Shown: piece by piece, positions 1 through 5,454 of the stretch
How positions within the stretch are numbered: position 1 is the stretch's first letter
Layout: each line of letters opens with the position of its first letter
Notes under the pieces: generated by a model
What the model was told of the DNA's origin: nothing
Seen by the model: only the letters and a program-made list of their open reading frames with translations
The model's database searches: none
Source: Candidatus Zhuqueibacterota bacterium
Lineage (GTDB): Bacteria > Zhuqueibacterota > Zhuqueibacteria > Residuimicrobiales > Residuimicrobiaceae
NCBI GenBank assembly: GCA_016934435.1
Contig: JAFGSU010000455.1
Span: 1-6,159 of the forward strand
Length of the DNA stretch: 6,159 nt
Direction of reading: 5' to 3'
Made by a program: the position numbers and the translations under genes

Positions 1-312
1 AAATCCACGATCACCAAGAAGGATGTGGCTAAGCGCACGGCGAAAATTGCCGGTGAAAAAATATATCTAGCCGAAAAAATCGTGGATGGAGTTTTTCAGG
101 CATTGCGAGAATTTATGTCTGAAGCAGACCCGGAAATACGCATTGAAATAAGAGATTTTGGTGTCTTTGAAGTAAAAAAAACCAAACCAAAGCCAAAGGC
201 TCGCAATCCGAAAACCGGGGAAATCATTTACGTGCCTGCTCGCAGAAAAACCCATTTCAAGGCCGGCAAGATTTTAAAAGAAGTTTTGAAGCGACCGTTG
301 GACGAATCGTAA
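1..312 (+). CDS. HU/IHF-family nucleoid DNA-binding protein (5' end cut off by window)
   Basis: A small dimeric histone-like protein that bends and compacts DNA in the nucleoid. The reading frame is open from base 1, and the first visible residues (KSTITKKDVAKR) match the usual start of HU/IHF proteins. The internal GTG at 25 is therefore not the start; the true one should lie within a few codons to the left of the window. 103 residues are visible, about full family length. Visible family hallmarks are the N-terminal helical dimerisation part, the RDFGVFEV strand (about residues 51-58) and the DNA-binding arm with RNPKTGE (68-74), whose Pro is the intercalating residue in this family. The C-terminal segment HFKAGKILKEVL follows. 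The arm is preceded by a lysine-rich KKTKPKPKAR stretch. HU and IHF subunits cannot be separated from sequence alone here. It ends with TAA 43 nt before ruvX, and no terminator separates them. Confidence 0.93.
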   Translation, partial: KSTITKKDVAKRTAKIAGEKIYLAEKIVDGVFQALREFMSEADPEIRIEIRDFGVFEVKKTKPKPKARNPKTGEIIYVPARRKTHFKAGKILKEVLKRPLDES

Positions 313-325
313 TCAAAAGTATAAT
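298..325 (+). promoter_or_regulatory. Putative sigma70-type promoter for ruvX
   Basis: A perfect TATAAT -10 hexamer lies at 320-325. A weak -35 candidate TTGGAC lies at 298-303, 16 bases away and inside the last codons of the HU-family gene. The predicted transcript start near 332 leaves about 23 nt before the ruvX ATG. The -35 matches the consensus only in TTG, so the call rests mainly on the -10 box and its position. Confidence 0.4.
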
Positions 326-354
326 GTGAATACGCCGATAGGTATCTGTCATCC

Positions 355-822
355 ATGATCACAGGCGATGTATTAAAAAGGATTCCTCTGGGGCGTATTT
401 TAGCGATCGATTTTGGCCAAAAGCGCATCGGGCTTGCCATAAGTGATCCCTCGCAGATACTCGCTTCTCCTTTGTGTACGCTGCACCGCAAGGGAGTGAA
501 TATTCCTTTTGACGAGATATCTCGGATGGCATCGGAACAGCAAGCTGTGGTCATAGTGGTCGGAAACCCATTGCACATGAATGGGACTCGGGGGGAAAAA
601 GCGAAGGAAGTTGCGGCATTTATTGAAAATTTATTCAAGCATACCGAACTGGCCATCATACCCTATGATGAGCGCTGGACAACGGTAAGTGCAGAAAAAA
701 GTTTAAAAGATCGCGGCAAACGTCCATCCAGAAGCCGTAGCCAAGTCGATCAGATAGCCGCTGCATTTTTATTACAGTCCTTTCTTAATCGCCTAGCTAT
801 GCACCGCTGCCGTTCCTCATGA
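355..822 (+). CDS. ruvX: RuvX/YqgF family Holliday junction resolvase-like nuclease
   Basis: A small RNase H-fold protein, 155 aa, slightly longer than the usual ~140. Family members are described as putative Holliday junction resolvases; in E. coli the protein YqgF is linked to 5' maturation of pre-16S rRNA. All conserved blocks are visible: AIDFGQKRIGLAISD at about 17-31 with acidic D19; VVGNPLHMNG at 68-77, where the frequent LxMDG carries Asn instead of Asp; DERWTT at 105-110; and the C-terminal DQIAAAFLLQSFL at 132-144 with D132. The set of acidic residues needed for metal binding is therefore intact. ATG 355 gives a short 12-residue leader before the first strand; its ribosome binding site is weak (AGG at 340-342, rather far). 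An in-frame alternative start closer to the domain was not seen. The upstream TATAAT suggests its own transcription start. Confidence 0.95.
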   Translation: MITGDVLKRIPLGRILAIDFGQKRIGLAISDPSQILASPLCTLHRKGVNIPFDEISRMASEQQAVVIVVGNPLHMNGTRGEKAKEVAAFIENLFKHTELAIIPYDERWTTVSAEKSLKDRGKRPSRSRSQVDQIAAAFLLQSFLNRLAMHRCRSS

Positions 823-835
823 GTGGGCGATACCC

Positions 836-985
836 ATGCGCTCCAATCGCGAATTGATATATTTGTATAATAATACCGGTCACACGCGCGTGTCTGGCCA
901 ACGTGACCGTAGATACCTGCGTGTAAAACAATGGGACGCCGTCAAGGATGAAAAAACACTGTCACAGAAAGCAAATATCGGATGA
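836..985 (+). CDS. Possible 49-aa small ORF overlapping the lnt start (hypothetical)
   Basis: An ATG at 836 opens 49 codons that fill almost the whole ruvX-lnt gap. The ORF stops with TGA at 983-985, sharing ATGA with the lnt start at 982, which is the classic arrangement for translational coupling. The product is basic and hydrophilic, beginning MRSNRELIYLYNN and ending LSQKANIG. It has no membrane segment, cysteine or motif I recognise. The only Shine-Dalgarno-like sequence upstream is a poor GAGTGG at 821-826. In favour: the exact 4-bp overlap and the absence of any other good lnt ribosome binding site. Against: short length, no family recognised, and the region is also rich in palindromes that may be regulatory rather than coding. 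An ORF this long can arise by chance. Confidence 0.25.
   Translation: MRSNRELIYLYNNTGHTRVSGQRDRRYLRVKQWDAVKDEKTLSQKANIG
877..909. repeat. Cluster of inverted repeats upstream of lnt
   Basis: Three nested symmetric elements lie just downstream of a perfect TATAAT (866-871). The outer pair is a 7-bp inverted repeat, CGGTCAC at 877-883 and GTGACCG at 903-909. Overlapping it is a perfect 12-bp palindrome, ACACGCGCGTGT at 882-893. A TGGCCA palindrome sits at 895-900. A further GCGTGT at 919-924 could pair with ACACGC at 882-887, so alternative RNA folds are possible. This could be an operator or a leader structure controlling lnt. No -35 box is evident at the right distance from the TATAAT, so the promoter itself is uncertain. 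Confidence 0.4.
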
Positions 986-2541
986 AAAGAAACCTGTCAT
1001 ATAGCCTGTTAACCGCTCTCTTCTGGGCGCTTTCTTTTTCTCCCTTTAAAACCGGATTCCTCGCTTTCTTTGCGTTCATTCCGCTTTTTTTATTGCTGCA
1101 GGACAAAAACATCAAGGAAGCATTTCGATGGGGCTATCTTACCGGCCTGTTCATCGCCGTGGTTACCCTGTACTGGATCGGCTGGGTCACCATGACCGGA
1201 ATGATAGGCGCGTTGATTTGCTGGCCGCTCTATATCGCTTTTTATGCCGTTGTCCACACTTTCCTGCTGCGCCGTTTATCCACCGTTGCTTTCTCGATTT
1301 TGCCTTTTATCTGGGTCGCCATTGAGTATAGCCAGGCATTCACCGACCTGGCATTTCCGTGGAATTATCTTGGCTATACCCAATCCTATTATACCGCCTT
1401 TATTCAATATGCCGAATATACCGGTGTGTATGGCATCAGTTTCTGGGTTTTCTTGATAAATGTTTTGATATGGATGATTTTACGCCAGCAGGGATGGCAT
1501 GGAAGAAGATGGCGATGGATCGGGATAACGGTTGTGATCCTTTTGCTGCCCCTCGTGCACGGCATACCGACGCTGCGGCATCAGCGGCCGGTGAAACGGG
1601 ACCTAACCGTCGCCCTGTTGCAGGGCAATATCGATCCCTTTGAGAAATGGGGTGCGGGTAAAACCGAGCGCAATTTCCAAATCTATGAACGCTTGACCTG
1701 GCAGGTGATGCCATCGCATCCGGACCTTGTGGTCTGGCCGGAAACCGCCGTCCCCCTTTATTTGCGCTCGGAACGAGAATACCTGCGACGCATGCATCAA
1801 CTAACCGACTCCACCCGAACCCCCATCCTGACGGGTACCATTGATTACCAGTTTGTCGATGCGGATAACTATAACTATTATAACGCCGCATTCCTTTTTG
1901 AACCATTGGCGGACGGATTTCAAACTTATTGGAAAATGCAGCTCGTGCCCTTTTCCGAACGGGTGCCGTTCCGTGATTTTTTCATCTTTAAAGCATTGAA
2001 GGATTTCCTCGTCGATCTGGCGCTCGGTGTGGGCGATTACAGTCAGGGCAAAACGCCCACTATCTTTGCCTTTAATCCCCGAACCCCTCGTCACCACGGC
2101 AACCAGCAGGACGAGGGCAATGCTATCCATTTTGCTGTTCCGATCTGCTTCGAATCGGCCTTTGCGCATATTAATCGTGAATTCGTCGCCCGGGGAGCGG
2201 AATTGTTAGTGGTCATAACAAATGATGCCTGGTTCGGCAAAACCTCCGGTCCTCATCAACATGCGCGCTTTGCCGTGTTTCGCGCTATTGAGAACCGCGT
2301 ACCAATCGCTCGCTGTGCCAATACCGGCATCTCATGCTTTGTCGATGCTTACGGCCGCGTATACGATCAAACCCGCTGGTACGAACAAACCGTGAGTATC
2401 TCCAAAGTGCGTATTTATCAGGGCACATCTTTTTATGTGCGTCACGGCAATGTTTTCGCCATCTGTATCAGCATACTGGCCGCCATCGCATGCGTCGTAA
2501 CCATGGCCCTGAAACCGCAGGTTAGTAAAGCGGACAGGTAA
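982..2541 (+). CDS. lnt: Apolipoprotein N-acyltransferase
   Basis: Inner-membrane enzyme that transfers an acyl chain from a phospholipid to the alpha-amino group of the N-terminal cysteine of lipoproteins, the last step of lipoprotein maturation in diderm bacteria. 519 aa, typical length (E. coli about 512). The N-terminal 200 residues are a series of hydrophobic segments (about 8-40, 52-72, 75-97, 104-120, 148-168, 178-196). A carbon-nitrogen hydrolase (nitrilase-like) domain follows at about 208-475, and a last membrane helix near 488-508 anchors the C-terminus. The catalytic triad is in place: E254 in WPETAVP, K318 in YWKMQLVPFSERVPF, and C389 in VPICFES. The conserved NDAWFG is at 414-419. 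The ATG overlaps the stop of a possible upstream small ORF and has no strong ribosome binding site. It heads a compact + strand block with the unknown protein, bamD and nadD. No missing residues or breaks were seen. Confidence 0.96.
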   Translation: MKRNLSYSLLTALFWALSFSPFKTGFLAFFAFIPLFLLLQDKNIKEAFRWGYLTGLFIAVVTLYWIGWVTMTGMIGALICWPLYIAFYAVVHTFLLRRLSTVAFSILPFIWVAIEYSQAFTDLAFPWNYLGYTQSYYTAFIQYAEYTGVYGISFWVFLINVLIWMILRQQGWHGRRWRWIGITVVILLLPLVHGIPTLRHQRPVKRDLTVALLQGNIDPFEKWGAGKTERNFQIYERLTWQVMPSHPDLVVWPETAVPLYLRSEREYLRRMHQLTDSTRTPILTGTIDYQFVDADNYNYYNAAFLFEPLADGFQTYWKMQLVPFSERVPFRDFFIFKALKDFLVDLALGVGDYSQGKTPTIFAFNPRTPRHHGNQQDEGNAIHFAVPICFESAFAHINREFVARGAELLVVITNDAWFGKTSGPHQHARFAVFRAIENRVPIARCANTGISCFVDAYGRVYDQTRWYEQTVSISKVRIYQGTSFYVRHGNVFAICISILAAIACVVTMALKPQVSKADR

Positions 2542-2557
2542 CCTGTACAAAAAGAAT

Positions 2558-2610
2558 ATGAGGAACTTCAAACGCTTAAACGAGTATTACATGGTATATC
2601 AGCCGGCCTT
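2558..2610 (+). other. Probable true N-terminus of the next gene, separated by a -1 frame break
   Basis: ATG 2558 begins MRNFKRLN in one frame. From about 2578 the frame one base back continues straight into the downstream gene, encoding KRVLHGISAGLLWSFVLLYG. That upstream part of the downstream frame has no ATG, GTG or TTG before 2611. One extra A in the AAA run at 2578-2580 would join them as MRNFKRLKR followed by a hydrophobic stretch, a textbook signal peptide or membrane anchor. Either one base has been lost (mutation or sequencing error) or a -1 frameshift at CTTAAAC (2575-2581) is used. The ribosome binding site before 2558 is weak. Confidence 0.5.
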
Positions 2611-3195
2611 TTGTGGAGCTTTGTTTTGCTTTATGGACAGCCGCAAAGCAATAGCGAGATGATATCGACAGCCCTGAGACGGATGATAGAGCCGGTCATA
2701 GAGGATTTGCCGGGCTGGGATTCGACCGCAGTCGGTATTGTAGCTGCGACCAATACCGGTGATTGGGGATGGCTGGTGGAGCAGGAAATGATCTCCTTCT
2801 TGCGACAAAAAGGAGCGATGGTTTATCTACATCCCGCTCCTCCGGATTCGGCGACCGGTTTCCGTCAAATTTACTATGCGCCGGTTCATGTGAGCATCGA
2901 ATACAAAGCATCCGGTTCCGTCAAAGGAAGGATGGAACGCCTGGTGCAAGTCGCGTTGTTACTAAGAATTTTGGATGACGATGACAGAGTGCTATTTTCG
3001 CAGACGGTAAGCCATGACGTACAGGATAGTATTCGCCGCAAGGATATACACCGGATAGAGAATCCGGCTTATTCTTTCACCAAGGGTGAGATAAAATCGG
3101 CCGGGCTGCTCAATCGTCTGCTGGAACCGCTGCTGGTTACGATTGTAACCGGCGGCATCATATATCTTTTTTATTCATTCAGGACGCAATCTTAA
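2611..3195 (+). CDS. Hypothetical membrane-anchored protein in the lnt-bamD operon
   Basis: I do not recognise this family. TTG 2611 is the only standard start in the open frame, giving 194 aa, but it cuts through a hydrophobic segment; the real N-terminus probably begins at ATG 2558 with a frame break (separate entry). From the frame as it stands, a short hydrophobic start (WSFVLLYG) is followed by a soluble alpha/beta-looking region of about 35-145. That region has a strand STAVGIVAATN, a helix LVEQEMISFLRQKGAMVYL, a strand pair YAPVHVSIEYKASG, and ERLVQVALLLRILDDDDRVLFSQTV. The layout vaguely recalls the small periplasmic FlgO/CsgG-like domains, but this is only an impression. A C-terminal membrane helix lies at about 172-189 (LVTIVTGGIIYLFYSF) followed by RTQS, so the protein may be anchored at both ends. 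Its TAA overlaps the Shine-Dalgarno sequence of bamD, so an envelope role is a reasonable inference. Confidence 0.75.
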   Translation: MWSFVLLYGQPQSNSEMISTALRRMIEPVIEDLPGWDSTAVGIVAATNTGDWGWLVEQEMISFLRQKGAMVYLHPAPPDSATGFRQIYYAPVHVSIEYKASGSVKGRMERLVQVALLLRILDDDDRVLFSQTVSHDVQDSIRRKDIHRIENPAYSFTKGEIKSAGLLNRLLEPLLVTIVTGGIIYLFYSFRTQS

Positions 3196-3214
3196 GGAGA
3201 ACAATAGAATAGCA

Positions 3215-3976
3215 ATGAAACATATCACGCTATATATCGTCATAGCAGGTATGATGTTGGCGATGGCTTGCAGTAAAGGCAAGATAAAAGCTGATCTCAA
3301 TCTGGAAGAACGAATGCAGCTGGGGATGAAACAATTTGAAAAGAAAAAATATCTGGATGCCAAGAATCAATTCCGTATCATCACACTGAGTTACAGTGGC
3401 CGTGCCGAGGCGGCCAGGGCGCAGTATTATCTGGCAGAATGTCATTATAACGTCAAAGAGTATATCCTCGCCGGCAGTGAATATGAGCGATTAATCAAGG
3501 TCTATCCGAATTCGGAATGGGTGGATGATGCCAAATACAAACTCGGCATGTGCTATTTTAAAATGTCGCCGAAATACTCTCTCGACCAGGAGTATACCCA
3601 AAAAGCCATCCGACAGTTTCAGGAATTTCTCGAGGAATTTCGCAACAGTCCCCTGGTGCCGGAGGTTGAGGAAAAACTCAATGAATGCAGGGGAAAACTT
3701 GCCCGCAAGGTTTTCAGTTCAGCCGAGCAATATTTTAAAATGCACCTCTACGAAGCCGCCGAGATCTATTACACTTTGGTTCTGGATAATTATTACGATT
3801 CAAAATATTCTCCCCGCGCCTACTATCGCGTGGCGGAATGTTTGTTAAAGATGAAAAAGTATTCAAAAGCCCTGGAAGCCTTTCAAAAAGTAGTGGATAA
3901 ATTTCCGCGCAATGATCTGGCCGGTAAAGCGCGTGAACAAATCAAAGCGTTGCAAGCGACGGTTAAAGATAGTTAA
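3215..3976 (+). CDS. bamD: Outer membrane assembly lipoprotein BamD (YfiO/ComL family)
   Basis: TPR lipoprotein of the BAM complex, which inserts beta-barrel proteins into the outer membrane together with BamA. 253 aa, the normal size (E. coli 245). A signal peptide MKHITLYIVIAGMMLAMA precedes C19, the predicted lipidated cysteine. The lipobox is slightly atypical, with Ala rather than Leu at -3. Tandem TPR-like helix pairs run through the protein: about 33-60 (GMKQFEKKKYLDAKNQF), 66-98 (AQYYLAECHYNVKEYILAGSEY), 103-143, 165-190 (AEQYFKMHLYEAAEIYYTLVL) and 200-232 (AYYRVAECLLKMKKYSKALEAF). The pattern of Tyr/Ala at TPR positions and the overall length match BamD rather than a generic TPR protein. 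A good AAGGAG lies at 3194-3199 but 15 nt before the ATG, longer than ideal; no nearer start is available. Being downstream of lnt, it would be made together with the enzyme that matures it. Other BamD-like competence/TPR lipoproteins are the main alternative. Confidence 0.88.
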   Translation: MKHITLYIVIAGMMLAMACSKGKIKADLNLEERMQLGMKQFEKKKYLDAKNQFRIITLSYSGRAEAARAQYYLAECHYNVKEYILAGSEYERLIKVYPNSEWVDDAKYKLGMCYFKMSPKYSLDQEYTQKAIRQFQEFLEEFRNSPLVPEVEEKLNECRGKLARKVFSSAEQYFKMHLYEAAEIYYTLVLDNYYDSKYSPRAYYRVAECLLKMKKYSKALEAFQKVVDKFPRNDLAGKAREQIKALQATVKDS

Positions 3977-4002
3977 GATGCAGTAAAAAAAGACGCAAAT
4001 GA

Positions 4003-4593
4003 ATGGAGAAAGATTTGCGTTTAGGTGTATTTGGTGGTACTTTTGATCCTGTCCATATGGCGCATCTCATCATTGCCGAACGCGTTCGCGATACCTTACA
4101 GTTGGATCGGGTGCTTTTTGTACCCTGTGCCATACCGCCTCACAAACCGGACCGGTCACGAGCGGCGGATGAACATCGGTTCCGCATGATTGAATTGGCC
4201 ATAAGCGGGAATCCTTTTTTCAGAGTGAGCGACCTGGAATTAAAGCGAGGCGGGCTTTCCTATACGGTCGACACACTGCGCCGACTGACAACCGAGGCTT
4301 CCCTTGATCGTGAACGGTTATTTCTCATCATGGGTGCGGATAATTTAAAGGATCTGCATACCTGGCGCGAACCGAAAGCGATCCTGGAACTGTGCAGACT
4401 GGTGGTTGTGGCGCGACCACATGTCGAGATTGCCATCCCCGACTTTGGTGATGTTATCAGAGTGGATAGCCCGCTGTTAGAAATCTCATCCAGCCGACTG
4501 CGCGCCATGGTGCAGGCGGGACAGAGTATTCGCTATCTGGTCGCACCCAAAGTGCGGCATTATATATCGGCCCATAAACTCTATGAAGGATAG
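4003..4593 (+). CDS. nadD: Nicotinate-nucleotide adenylyltransferase
   Basis: Cytoplasmic enzyme that joins ATP and nicotinate mononucleotide to give deamido-NAD+ and pyrophosphate, a late step of NAD synthesis. 196 aa, normal length. The nucleotidyltransferase fold signature is clear: GVFGGTFDPVHMAH at 8-21 with the HxxH pair H18/H21; PPHKP at 45-49; GADNLKDLHTW at 111-121; and the C-terminal ISSSRLR at 161-167, the counterpart of the ISSTxIR motif. TGA directly upstream in frame (4000-4002) fixes ATG 4003 as the earliest possible start. The ribosome binding site is poor, only an A-rich stretch. The 26-nt gap after bamD suggests co-transcription. In many bacteria nadD is followed by rsfS (ribosomal silencing factor), but here a regulator follows instead. 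Confidence 0.96.
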   Translation: MEKDLRLGVFGGTFDPVHMAHLIIAERVRDTLQLDRVLFVPCAIPPHKPDRSRAADEHRFRMIELAISGNPFFRVSDLELKRGGLSYTVDTLRRLTTEASLDRERLFLIMGADNLKDLHTWREPKAILELCRLVVVARPHVEIAIPDFGDVIRVDSPLLEISSSRLRAMVQAGQSIRYLVAPKVRHYISAHKLYEG

Positions 4594-4630
4594 ATTCTCA
4601 GGGCTTGGTTACATAGCCCATTGGTGCGAG

Positions 4631-4640
4631 ATTAGCTAAT
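4631..4640. promoter_or_regulatory. Palindrome before the Crp/Fnr-family gene (possible operator)
   Basis: ATTAGCTAAT is a perfect 10-bp palindrome placed 18 nt before the start codon and just ahead of the AGGAG ribosome binding site at 4649-4653. It could be an autoregulatory site, but it does not resemble known Crp or Fnr half-sites. A 5-bp hairpin GGGCT/AGCCC (4601-4605, 4615-4619) precedes it without a T-run, so it is not a convincing terminator. No clear promoter was found in this 65-nt gap. Confidence 0.2.
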
Positions 4641-4658
4641 CATAATATAGGAGCAACT

Positions 4659-5351
4659 ATGGCGGAAGAAAGAATCATCCGTTTGCTTAAAAAAGTGCCT
4701 CTCTTTTCAAAAATGACCGATCTGGAAGTGGGACAGGTTGCCGATCAGTGCATTCATCGCACCGCCCACAAGGATCAGGTCATTCTTGTCGAGGAGGAAA
4801 CAGGACAAACGCTGTTTATTCTGTTACGAGGTACGGTAAAAGTTACGCGTACCAGCGATGAAGGGCGGGAGGTGATTATCACCATCTTAAGGTCGGGTGA
4901 CTTTTTCGGCGAGCTATCGGTGTTAGATGGCAAGGGCAGGTCGGCTACGGTTGTGGCGATGGATGAATCGGAATTGTTGACTCTGCGGCGGAATGAGTTC
5001 CTGCTTTTACTGGAAAGGTTCCCGCAAATAGCGGTGGAGATGCTCAAGGTATTAGCGGACCGAATTCGCCGCAATGATATTATCATTGAGAAACTCACTC
5101 TGCAGGATGCCGTAGGGCGGGTGGGCTCCACTTTAATTCATGTAGCCGAGAGTACCGGGTATATGCGCGGGGAAAGCATGATCGTCCCCAAGTTACCGGT
5201 GCAGCAGGACCTGGCCAACATGGCCGGCACCGCCCGGGAGACTATTTCTCGAGTGATGGCGGTTTTCGAATCGAAAAAATTGATTGAACGCGAAGGCCAT
5301 CGCGTTGTCATTCCGGATTTTGAAAAATTCAAGCGAGAGTTTTGGTCATAG
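4659..5351 (+). CDS. Crp/Fnr-family transcriptional regulator
   Basis: Cytoplasmic DNA-binding regulator, 230 aa, usual length. The N-terminal cyclic-nucleotide-binding-like beta-roll spans about 10-125, with LFILLRGTVKV at 52-62 and the phosphate-binding-cassette-like block FGELSVLDGKGRSATVVA at 83-100 (G84, E85, R94, S95). The long dimerisation helix is at about 112-148. The C-terminal winged helix-turn-helix has the DNA-reading helix in VQQDLANMAGTARETISRVM, 181-200; the RETISR core closely parallels Crp's RETVGR. It has a single cysteine (C31), so no Fnr-type iron-sulfur cluster is expected. GEL and RS positions typical of cNMP binding are retained, which makes a cyclic nucleotide ligand possible but unproven. 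AGGAG at 4649-4653 gives a 5-nt spacing to ATG. It lies directly upstream of the corrinoid protein gene, which may be a target. Confidence 0.93.
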   Translation: MAEERIIRLLKKVPLFSKMTDLEVGQVADQCIHRTAHKDQVILVEEETGQTLFILLRGTVKVTRTSDEGREVIITILRSGDFFGELSVLDGKGRSATVVAMDESELLTLRRNEFLLLLERFPQIAVEMLKVLADRIRRNDIIIEKLTLQDAVGRVGSTLIHVAESTGYMRGESMIVPKLPVQQDLANMAGTARETISRVMAVFESKKLIEREGHRVVIPDFEKFKREFWS

Positions 5352-5383
5352 GACCATGTGCGAAAAATCGAGTTACATGAATG

Positions 5384-5400
5384 TTCGTTGAACCATCGAA
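5384..5400. promoter_or_regulatory. Imperfect 17-bp palindrome, candidate Crp/Fnr-family operator
   Basis: The sequence reads TTCG-n-TG-nnn-CA-n-CGAA, so 12 of 16 paired positions are symmetric. It sits between the regulator gene and the corrinoid gene and overlaps the -35 box of the promoter predicted below. Overlap with -35 fits repression better than class I/II activation. The half-site is not the standard Crp TGTGA or Fnr TTGAT, so assignment to the neighbouring regulator is inference from position. Confidence 0.4.
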
Positions 5401-5416
5401 CTAATAGTATTTTAAT
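5388..5416 (+). promoter_or_regulatory. Putative sigma70-type promoter for the corrinoid protein gene
   Basis: TTGAAC at 5388-5393 and TTTAAT at 5411-5416 are separated by exactly 17 bases, matching the -35 (4 of 6) and -10 (5 of 6) consensus. A transcript start near 5423 leaves about 30 nt of leader containing a strong ribosome binding site, GGAGGA at 5445-5450, four bases before ATG. This suggests the corrinoid gene is transcribed independently of the regulator. Confidence 0.5.
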
Positions 5417-5454
5417 TCAATCGCAGGACCAGACGGATAGTACCGGAGGAGAAC

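Noticed and set aside
25..312. HU-family protein starting at GTG 25
   Set aside because: The same frame is open to base 1 and encodes the conserved family N-terminus, so the GTG is internal and the gene is 5'-partial.
824..836. Small TGGG/CCCA hairpin after ruvX
   Set aside because: A 4-bp stem is too short to distinguish from chance.
1436..1906. 156-codon minus-strand ORF inside lnt
   Set aside because: It lies wholly within the well-supported lnt gene, has no recognisable motif and looks like a compositional shadow. The same applies to the other minus-strand and out-of-frame ORFs in the window, including 228-659 and 4775-5131.
2539..2611. Stop-codon readthrough joining lnt to the unknown gene, which is in the same frame
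   Set aside because: Lnt already ends at normal family length, and same-frame neighbours occur by chance one time in three. The signal-peptide-like start at ATG 2558 explains the extra open frame better.
4601..4622. Hairpin GGGCT/AGCCC after nadD as a terminator
   Set aside because: The stem is only 5 bp with a 9-nt loop, and no T-run follows, so it does not meet the pattern of an intrinsic terminator.
4621..4646. Promoter TTGGTG / CATAAT before the Crp/Fnr-family gene
   Set aside because: The spacing is only 14 bases, and the predicted transcript start would fall within the ribosome binding site.
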